Origin: Burkholderiales bacterium
GTDB lineage: Bacteria > Pseudomonadota > Gammaproteobacteria > Burkholderiales > Burkholderiaceae_C
Reading direction: 5' to 3'
Assembly: GCA_017302505.1 (NCBI GenBank)
Contig: JAFLDH010000012.1
Location: forward strand, 1-40,783
Length of the DNA stretch: 40,783 nucleotides
Positions 35,090-40,783 of this stretch are shown piece after piece (position 1 is the first letter of the stretch; the number at the start of each line of letters is the position of its first letter). A program made the position numbers and the translations under genes. The notes beneath the pieces are model-generated. The model was not told the origin of the DNA. It searched no databases and saw only the letters and a list, made by a program, of their open reading frames with translations.

Positions 35090-36022
35090 ATGTCCCAAGC
35101 CCTGCATCCCATGCTGAACATCGCCGTCAAGGCGGCACGCGCGGCGGGCGCGATCATCAATCGCGCGGCACTCGATGTGGACCTGCTGAAGGTCAACGTC
35201 AAGAACCCGAACGACTTCGTCACCGAGGTCGACCATGCTGCCGAGCGCGTGATCATCGACACGCTGCTGGAGGCCTACCCCGGCCATTCGATCCTGGCCG
35301 AGGAATCGGGCCGCGCGCACGGCGCCAAGGACAGCGAATACGTCTGGATCATCGACCCGCTGGACGGCACCACCAACTTCATCCACGGCCTGCCGGTGTA
35401 CGCGGTGTCCATCGCGCTGTCGCACCGCGGGCAGGTGCAGCAGGCCGTGGTCTACGACCCCGCGCGCAACGACCTGTTCTACGCCAGCAAGGGCCGCGGT
35501 GCCTATCTCAACGACCGGCGGCTGCGCGTCAGCCGGCGCACCCGGCTGTCCGATGCGCTGATCGGCACCGGCTTCCCGTTCCGCAAGGGCGACAACTTCA
35601 AGCGCTACCTGAAGATCTTCGAAGAGGTGATGCAGCACTGCGCCGGCCTGCGCCGCCCCGGCGCCGCCGCGCTGGACCTGTGCTACGTGGCCGCCGGCTG
35701 GTACGACGGCTTCTTCGAGACCGGCCTGCAGCCCTGGGACGTGGCCGCAGGCTCGCTGATGGTCAGCGAGGCCGGCGGCCTGATCGGCAACTTCACAGGC
35801 GAGGCCGACTACCTGTTCCAGCGCGAGGTGGTGGCCGGCAACCCGAAGATCTACGGCCAGCTGGTGCAGTTGCTGGCGCCGCACACCCACGTGATCGCCG
35901 AGGCACCGGCCGCCGAGCCCGAGGCCATCACCCCCGAATCAGCCCTCGCCGCGCAATTGGCGGCCGAGGCTGCGTCCGCAGCGCCGAAGGCGCCGACCCG
36001 CGTGCGCAAGCCCGCGCGCTGA
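35090..36022 (+). CDS. suhB: Inositol-1-monophosphatase family protein SuhB
   Basis: SuhB hydrolyses inositol monophosphate and in E. coli also supports rRNA antitermination. Metal-binding motifs seen: EVDHAAE near residue 46, EES at 71-73 and DPLDGTTNF (89-97), and the C-terminal [17 protein letters not shown] with the last metal Asp. The core ends near residue 268; an Ala/Glu/Pro-rich tail of about 40 residues follows, which is unusual for E. coli-type SuhB. The ATG at 35090 gives 310 aa; a longer in-frame start at 35054 lacks homology. Confidence 0.93.
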   Translation: MSQALHPMLNIAVKAARAAGAIINRAALDVDLLKVNVKNPNDFVTEVDHAAERVIIDTLLEAYPGHSILAEESGRAHGAKDSEYVWIIDPLDGTTNFIHGLPVYAVSIALSHRGQVQQAVVYDPARNDLFYASKGRGAYLNDRRLRVSRRTRLSDALIGTGFPFRKGDNFKRYLKIFEEVMQHCAGLRRPGAAALDLCYVAAGWYDGFFETGLQPWDVAAGSLMVSEAGGLIGNFTGEADYLFQREVVAGNPKIYGQLVQLLAPHTHVIAEAPAAEPEAITPESALAAQLAAEAASAAPKAPTRVRKPAR

Positions 36023-36030
36023 GATCTTCG

Positions 36031-37014
36031 TCAGGGCACCAGCACCGCCGCGCCGTCGAAGCGGCCCGCACGCAGATCGGCCAGCGCCTCGTTGGCCTGC
36101 GCCAGCGCATAGCGGCGCGTGTGCGTGACGATGCCCACCCGCGGCGCCAGGCTCAGGAAGTCGATGCCGTCCTGCCGCGTCAGGTTGGCCACCGAGCGGA
36201 TCTGCCGCTCCTGCCACAGCAGCCGGTAGGCGAAGGACGGGATGTCGCTCATGTGGATGCCGGCGCAGACCACCCGCCCGCCCTTGCGAACCGCAGCCAG
36301 CGCCGCGGGCACCAGCGCGCCCACCGCGGCGAACAGGATGGCCGCATCCAGCGGCTGCGGCGGCATCTCGTCCGAACCGCCGGCCCACGTCGCGCCCAGG
36401 CTGCGGGCAAAGTGCTGGCTCGCCACGTCGCCCGGCCGCGTGAAGGCGTAGACCTCTCGACCCTGCCACACCGCCACCTGGGCCAGGATATGGGCCGCCG
36501 CGCCAAAGCCGTAGAGCCCGAGCCGCCGTCCGGTCCCGGCCATGACCAGCGCGCGCCAGCCGATCAGCCCGGCGCACAGCAACGGAGCCAGCGACTCGTC
36601 GCTGCCCTGCTCGCCCAGCGGAAAGGCGAAGCGCGCATCGGCGATCGCCGCCGTCGCATAACCGCCGTCGCGGGTGTAGCCGTGGAACAGCGGCCGGTCG
36701 CACAGGTTCTCCTGCTGGCCCATGCAGTAGGCGCAGCTGCCGCAGGTGTGGCCCAGCCACGGCAGGCCCACGCGCTCGCCGATGCGCAGCCCGTCGACGC
36801 CCGGGCCCAGCGCGTCGATGCGGCCCACCACCTCGTGGCCGGGAATGATCGGCAGCGGGATGTCGGGCAGCTCGCCATCCAGCACATGCAGGTCGGTGCG
36901 GCACACGCCGCAGGCCGCCACGCGCACGCGGATCTCGCCCGGCCCGGGCTGCCGCTCTGGCAGTTCCACCCATTGCAGCGGCCCGCCGATGCGCTGCAGT
37001 TGCATGGCTTGCAT
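36031..37014 (-). CDS. Zinc-dependent alcohol dehydrogenase (MDR family)
   Basis: The 327-aa protein is a medium-chain dehydrogenase. Catalytic zinc ligands appear in CGVCRTD and GHEVVG, with structural zinc cysteines in [15 protein letters not shown]. The nucleotide-binding loop is [10 protein letters not shown], replacing the usual GxGxxG; two Gly positions are retained. It oxidises an alcohol with NAD(P); the alcohol is unknown. It is 12 bp downstream of the dehydratase gene and likely co-transcribed, which suggests work on sugar or sugar-acid metabolites. Confidence 0.88.
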   Translation of the reverse strand: MQAMQLQRIGGPLQWVELPERQPGPGEIRVRVAACGVCRTDLHVLDGELPDIPLPIIPGHEVVGRIDALGPGVDGLRIGERVGLPWLGHTCGSCAYCMGQQENLCDRPLFHGYTRDGGYATAAIADARFAFPLGEQGSDESLAPLLCAGLIGWRALVMAGTGRRLGLYGFGAAAHILAQVAVWQGREVYAFTRPGDVASQHFARSLGATWAGGSDEMPPQPLDAAILFAAVGALVPAALAAVRKGGRVVCAGIHMSDIPSFAYRLLWQERQIRSVANLTRQDGIDFLSLAPRVGIVTHTRRYALAQANEALADLRAGRFDGAAVLVP

Positions 37015-37026
37015 GGACGCCGCCCT

Positions 37027-38757
37027 TCAGAAGATGTCCGGCTCGGCCACCGGCGCGCCGAAGCCGGTTTCCAGGAAGTCGAAGTCGCAGCCCTGGTCGG
37101 CCTGCAGCACATGCTGGCCGAAGAGCCAGCCGTAGCCGCGCTCGTAGCGGCGCGGCGGCGGCTGCCAGGCGGCGCGGCGCGCGGCCAGCTCTTCGTCGCT
37201 CACCTGCAGGTGGATGCGCCGCGCCGGCACGTCCACCGTGATGCGGTCGCCGCTGCGCAGCAGCGCCAGCGGGCCGCCCACCGCCGCCTCCGGCGCGCAG
37301 TGCAGCAGGCAGCCGCCGTAGCTGGTGCCGCTCATGCGTGCATCGCTCAGCCGCAGCATGTCGGTGACGCCGGCCTTCAGCAGCTTGGTGGGGATCGGCA
37401 GCATGCCCCACTCGGGCATGCCGGCGCCCAGCGGCCCGGCGTAGCGCAGCACCAGGATGTCGTCGGCGGTGACGTCCAGTGCCGGGTCCTCCACCGCCTT
37501 CTTCAGCGCCGGGTAGTCGTCGAAGACCAGCGCCCGCCCGGTGTGCTGCAGCAGATGCGGCGCACAGGCGCTGGGCTTGATCACCACGCCGTCGGGCGCC
37601 AGGTGGCCGCGCAGCACGGCCAGCGCACCTTCGGCATAGATCGGCTTGTGCAGCGGTCGGATCACGTCCTCGTCGAAGACCTCGGCGCCTTCGATGTTGT
37701 GGCCTAGCGTACAGCCGCTTACCGTCGGCGCATCGAGCCGCAGCTTGTCGCGCAGCCGCTGCAGCATCGCCGGCAGGCCGCCGGCATAGAAGAAGTCCTC
37801 CATCAGGTAGGTCTCGCCGCTGGGCCGGATGTTGGCGATCACCGGCACGTGGCGGCTGGCGGCGTCGAAGTCGTCCAGCGTCAGCGCGTGGCCGGCGCGG
37901 CGCGACATCGCGATCAGGTGAATGATGGCGTTGGTGCTGCAGCCCATCGCCATGGCGCAGACCACGGCGTTGTGGAAGCTGTCGGCACGCAGCACGCGCG
38001 AGGGCACGAAGTCTTCCCACACCATCTCGACAATGCGCCGGCCGCAGGCCGCGCTCATGCGCGGGTGCGCGGCGTCCGCCGCCGGGATGCTGGAGGCGCC
38101 GGGCAAGGTCAGCCCCAGCGCCTCGGCGATGCCGGTCATCGTGGCGGCGGTGCCCATGGTCATGCAGGTGCCGTGGCTGCGCGCGATGCCCGATTCCATC
38201 TCCGCCCAGGCCTGCTCCGGCAACCGGCCGGCGCGGCGCTCGTCCCAGTACTTGAAGGCGTCCGAACCCGAGCCCAGCACCTGGCCGCGCCAGTGGCCGC
38301 GCAACATCGGCCCGGCCGGCAGAAAGACAAAGGGCAGGCCGGCGCTGATCGCCCCCATCACCAGCCCCGGCGTGGTCTTGTCGCAGCCGCCCATCAGCAC
38401 CGCGCCGTCGATCGGGTGGCTGCGCAGCAGCTCCTCGCATTCCATCGCCAGCAGGTTGCGGTAGAGCATGGTCGTCGGCTTGACGATCGGCTCCGACAGG
38501 CTCATCGCCGGCAGCTCCAGCGGCAGGCCGCCGGCCTGCAGCACGCCACGCTTGACGTCGTCGACGCGCTGCTTGAAGTGCGCATGGCACTGGTTGATGT
38601 CGCTCCAGGTGTTGACGATGGCGATCACCGGCTTGCCCGCCCAGTCTTCCGGCGCATAGCCCAGCTGGCGCAGCCGCGAGCGGTGGCCAAAGGAGCGGAA
38701 GTCGTCGGGCGCGAACCAGCGTGCGCTGCGCAAGTCGGAAGCCGTTCTGCGGGTCAT
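37027..38757 (-). CDS. IlvD/Edd-family sugar-acid dehydratase (L-arabinonate dehydratase-like)
   Basis: This 576-aa [2Fe-2S] dehydratase removes water from 2,3-dihydroxy acids. The cluster cysteines are Cys57 (NQCHAH), Cys125 (GGCDKTTPG) and Cys198 (SHGTCMTMG), two less than Cys59/127/200 recalled for Rhizobium L-arabinonate dehydratase. Lys127 and the conserved Ser in RMSGTSYGG are present. The N-terminus ([14 protein letters not shown]) and the pattern match the sugar-acid subgroup better than IlvD of branched-chain synthesis. Sugar specificity is not proven. The ATG at 38757 has a GGAA binding site; a longer upstream frame is not used. Confidence 0.9.
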   Translation of the reverse strand: MTRRTASDLRSARWFAPDDFRSFGHRSRLRQLGYAPEDWAGKPVIAIVNTWSDINQCHAHFKQRVDDVKRGVLQAGGLPLELPAMSLSEPIVKPTTMLYRNLLAMECEELLRSHPIDGAVLMGGCDKTTPGLVMGAISAGLPFVFLPAGPMLRGHWRGQVLGSGSDAFKYWDERRAGRLPEQAWAEMESGIARSHGTCMTMGTAATMTGIAEALGLTLPGASSIPAADAAHPRMSAACGRRIVEMVWEDFVPSRVLRADSFHNAVVCAMAMGCSTNAIIHLIAMSRRAGHALTLDDFDAASRHVPVIANIRPSGETYLMEDFFYAGGLPAMLQRLRDKLRLDAPTVSGCTLGHNIEGAEVFDEDVIRPLHKPIYAEGALAVLRGHLAPDGVVIKPSACAPHLLQHTGRALVFDDYPALKKAVEDPALDVTADDILVLRYAGPLGAGMPEWGMLPIPTKLLKAGVTDMLRLSDARMSGTSYGGCLLHCAPEAAVGGPLALLRSGDRITVDVPARRIHLQVSDEELAARRAAWQPPPRRYERGYGWLFGQHVLQADQGCDFDFLETGFGAPVAEPDIF

Positions 38758-38837
38758 GGCAACTGTTCCTTGGCGGTGGGCTGACGGCACTGTACGCGCC
38801 GCCGCGCCTCGGCCGTGGGCTAGAGTGCGGCCCCTTG

Positions 38838-39704
38838 ATGCAAGCCCAACAATCCACCGCCAAGGCCGCCGCATGGATGGCCGGCTGGCTGACGCTGATG
38901 CTGGTCATCGCCGTGGCCGGCCGCGAGGCGACGCGCGAGCTCACCGTCTTCCAGGTGATGGAGATGCGCTCGGTGATGGGGATGGTGCTGCTGTGGCCGC
39001 TGATCGCGGTGTCGGGGGGCGTGGCCGCGCTGAAGACGCAGCGCCTGCGCGAACACGCCGCGCGCAACGTGGTGCACTACGGCGCGCAGTACGCCTGGTT
39101 CGCGGCGCTGACGCTGATCCCGCTGGCCCAGGTGGTGGCCATCGAGTTCACAATGCCGATCTGGATCATCCTGCTGGCCGCGCTGTTCCTGGGCGAGCGC
39201 ATCACCCGCTGGAAGGTGCTGGCCGTGGCGCTGGGCCTGCTGGGCGTGGGCCTGATCGTGCGGCCCAGCACCAGCGGCCTCAGCCCCGGGCAGCTGGTGG
39301 CGCTGGCCGCGGCGGTGGGCTTCGCGGTGTCGGTCACCATGGTCAAGAGCCTGACGCGCACCGACTCCGCGGTGGCCATCAGCTTCTGGATGCTGGTGGT
39401 GCAGTCGTTGCTGGGCCTGCTGCCGGCGCTGTGGGTCTGGCGCTGGCCCTCGGCCACCACCTGGGGCTGGGTGGTGCTGGTGGCCTTCTGCGGCACCTTC
39501 TCGCACTACTGCATGGCGCGCGCGATGCGCCATGCCGATGCCACCGTGGTGATGCCGATGGACTACCTGCGCGTGCCGCTCACCGCGCTGGCCGGCTGGC
39601 TGCTCTATGCCGAGCGGCTGGACCTGCTGACCGTGCTGGGCACCGTGCTGATCCTGGCCGGCAACGTGCTGAACCTGCGCCGCGCCGCCGGGCCGGCCCG
39701 ATGA
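38838..39704 (+). CDS. EamA/DMT-family transporter
   Basis: A 288-aa membrane protein with ten predicted hydrophobic segments and the duplicated EamA arrangement; the family pattern AQYAWFAALTLIPLAQVVAIEF marks the end of repeat 1. DMT transporters export amino acids, sugar derivatives or drugs. The substrate is unknown. It diverges from the dehydratase gene, so a link with sugar-acid metabolism is possible. The ATG at 38838 is chosen; the longer frame runs into the divergent gene. A TAGAGT sequence (38822-38827) might be its -10 element. Confidence 0.88.
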   Translation: MQAQQSTAKAAAWMAGWLTLMLVIAVAGREATRELTVFQVMEMRSVMGMVLLWPLIAVSGGVAALKTQRLREHAARNVVHYGAQYAWFAALTLIPLAQVVAIEFTMPIWIILLAALFLGERITRWKVLAVALGLLGVGLIVRPSTSGLSPGQLVALAAAVGFAVSVTMVKSLTRTDSAVAISFWMLVVQSLLGLLPALWVWRWPSATTWGWVVLVAFCGTFSHYCMARAMRHADATVVMPMDYLRVPLTALAGWLLYAERLDLLTVLGTVLILAGNVLNLRRAAGPAR

Positions 39705-39776
39705 GTGTGTTGCCGCACGCTAACGCCCGCGGCACGCGCTTTCCTGCGTGCTAGATTGCGCCAGGAGTCCTCTGCC

Positions 39777-40346
39777 ATGTCCCACCAGCCCCTCACCCGC
39801 CTGCTCTGCGCCTGTGCTGCCACGCTGGCGCTGGCCGGCTGCGGTGGCGGCGAGGTTTCGGGCCGCCTCACCGGCCTGGGCACGGGGCTCAGCGTCACGC
39901 TGCAGAACAACGCCACCGATTCGCTCACCGTGGCCCGCAATGGCGAGTTCGCCTTCGCCAAGCTGCTCGATCCCGGCGATGCCTATGCGGTGACGGTGCA
40001 GACCCAGCCCATCGGCCAGACCTGCACGGTCAGCAGCGGCAGCGGCACGATCAACGCCAACGGCGATTCGGTGGACACCGTGCGCGTCAGCTGCGCCTAC
40101 CAGGCTACGCTGCGCGGCATCGTCACGGGCCTGGCCACTGGCGCGTCGCTGGTGCTGGCCAACGGCAGCGACACGGTGACCGTCAGCGCCAGCGGCGCCT
40201 TCGCCTTCAGCCGCGCGCTGGTCGACGGCACGGCCTACAGCGTCAGCGTGCTGACGCAGCCGGCCATCGGCAGCTGCAGCGTGGCCAATGCCAGCGGCAG
40301 CTTCTTTGCCGCCAGCTTCGTCGACATCGTCGTCAACTGCAACTAG
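39777..40346 (+). CDS. Lipoprotein with two tandem beta-sandwich-like repeats
   Basis: The 189-aa protein has a lipoprotein signal with lipobox LALAGC and then two copies of a ~75-residue unit. Unit 1 starts GRLTGLGTGLSVTLQNN and unit 2 starts GIVTGLATGASLVLANG; each contains FAF, then AYAV/AYSV, then TQP and ends in a Cys. The paired cysteines (CTVSSG/VSC and CSVANA/VNC) probably form disulfides in each unit. Such repeats are common in surface proteins of Burkholderiales and Gammaproteobacteria; function is unknown. An AGGAG site precedes the ATG. The 3' end overlaps the convergent gene by 14 bases. Confidence 0.82.
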   Translation: MSHQPLTRLLCACAATLALAGCGGGEVSGRLTGLGTGLSVTLQNNATDSLTVARNGEFAFAKLLDPGDAYAVTVQTQPIGQTCTVSSGSGTINANGDSVDTVRVSCAYQATLRGIVTGLATGASLVLANGSDTVTVSASGAFAFSRALVDGTAYSVSVLTQPAIGSCSVANASGSFFAASFVDIVVNCN

Positions 40347-40783
40347 AACCCTGCAGGCCGCCCACCAGCTGTCGGTAGACCTTGGACAGCTGCAGCGGCA
40401 GCGCGTCCACCTCGTCGATGACCATGTAGCGCGCCGGCGGGCAGACGCGGCGCAGGTGGTCGTGCGCCGCATGGTCGATGCACACGCAGAACGCAGCGAT
40501 GCCCTGGCGCTCGGCCTCGCGCAGCGCCATCGCGGTATCACGTAGGCCGTAGTCCAGGTCGTCGGGGCGGTCGCCGTAGTCGCTGTCCTGCGGGTAGCCG
40601 TCGGTCACCAGGATCAGGAAGCGGGTGCGCGCCGGCTGGCGGGCCAGCTGGCGGGTGGCATGGCGCAGCGCCGCGCCGGTGCGGGTGGAGCCCGAAGGCT
40701 GCATCGCCGCCAGTGCCGCCGCGCTGCGCGCCGACCAGGGCTCGTCGAAATCCTTGGCGCGATGGAACTCCACCCGCTGCCGG
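40333..40783 (-). CDS. NorD/CbbO-like VWA-domain protein, C-terminal part only
   Basis: The frame continues past the right edge, so only about 150 C-terminal residues are visible. They are the second half of a von Willebrand factor A domain: FLILVTDGYPQDSDYG (the MIDAS strand TDGxPxD), YGLRDTAMALREAERQGI, then FCVCIDHAAHDHLRR. This pattern is typical of NorD and CbbO, which work with MoxR-type ATPases (NorQ, CbbQ) to activate nitric oxide reductase or Rubisco. The ATPase partner should lie beyond the window. Which system it serves cannot be decided here. Confidence 0.82.
   Translation of the reverse strand, partial: RQRVEFHRAKDFDEPWSARSAAALAAMQPSGSTRTGAALRHATRQLARQPARTRFLILVTDGYPQDSDYGDRPDDLDYGLRDTAMALREAERQGIAAFCVCIDHAAHDHLRRVCPPARYMVIDEVDALPLQLSKVYRQLVGGLQGSSCS

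Noticed and set aside
34288-37707. A 1,139-codon plus-strand open frame
   Set aside because: It runs antisense to trmJ and the dehydrogenase/dehydratase genes and in another frame through suhB. Its translation is low-complexity (His, Arg, Gly, Gln) with no domain; it is a shadow of high-GC codon usage.
35939-39067. A 1,042-codon minus-strand open frame
   Set aside because: It overlaps the dehydratase and alcohol dehydrogenase genes out of frame and is Arg/Ala/Gly-rich with no recognisable family.

Overview
The window reads as two unrelated pieces of DNA joined at about position 8,900-8,935. From there to the end (about 31.9 kb) it looks like the chromosome of a high-GC betaproteobacterium of the order Burkholderiales. 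The signs are an iscR-iscS-iscU-iscA-hscB-hscA cluster, an intracellular PHB depolymerase, a soluble RnfB next to nth, 6S RNA downstream of zapA, pmbA divergent from yjgA, a PEP-CTERM protein and TRAP transporter genes. A Rubrivivax/Ideonella/Leptothrix-like organism is my inference. Positions 1 to about 8,900 look like a Verrucomicrobiota/Planctomycetota-type genome. They hold a very large secreted GH2-family protein, a secreted lipase-like protein with a P-domain and a C-terminal segment of the kind seen in Verrucomicrobiota, and two WD40 tails of the type found on that group's kinase/WD40 proteins.

Region 1-8,920: a partial WD40 reading frame runs off the left edge. It is followed by a 1,322-aa GH2-like protein, a strong hairpin, a lower-GC lipase-like gene, and about 650 bp without a convincing gene. 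A second WD40 tail is fused in frame to the first ~255 residues of the Hsp70 chaperone HscA. A perfect 97-bp direct repeat (1-97 and 8621-8717) links the two WD40 copies. A chimeric assembly is the most economical explanation, and a true recombination has to be shown with spanning reads.

Region 8,920-13,560, read leftward: the iron-sulfur assembly operon iscR, iscS, iscU, iscA, a GNAT acetyltransferase, hscB and a truncated hscA. The expected fdx is missing because hscA is broken. Upstream of iscR are two good and one partial IscR-type operators, which fits autoregulation by the Fe-S state of IscR.

Region 13,560-25,500: uvrB diverges from an aromatic aminotransferase. Then come phaZ (PHB mobilisation), rnfB, nth, a ZapB-like coiled-coil gene, zapA, 6S RNA, an EVE-domain protein, a TSUP permease, a PAS-GGDEF protein with a ruined signature, a BaiN-type flavoprotein, rpsU, a yqeY-like gene and a small phosphatase-fold protein.

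Region 25,500-40,783: a TRAP transporter (dctQ, dctM, and a convergent dctP of the TakP 2-oxoacid type) with a shared perfect terminator. Then pmbA diverging from yjgA-mog, and cysE. A DUF4136 lipoprotein and a PEP-CTERM protein lie between cysE and trmJ. After these come suhB, an alcohol dehydrogenase with a sugar-acid dehydratase, an EamA transporter, a two-repeat lipoprotein, and the C-terminus of a NorD/CbbO-like VWA protein cut by the window edge. I saw no tRNA, rRNA, CRISPR array, insertion sequence or prophage gene. I did not find a convincing new multi-gene system.
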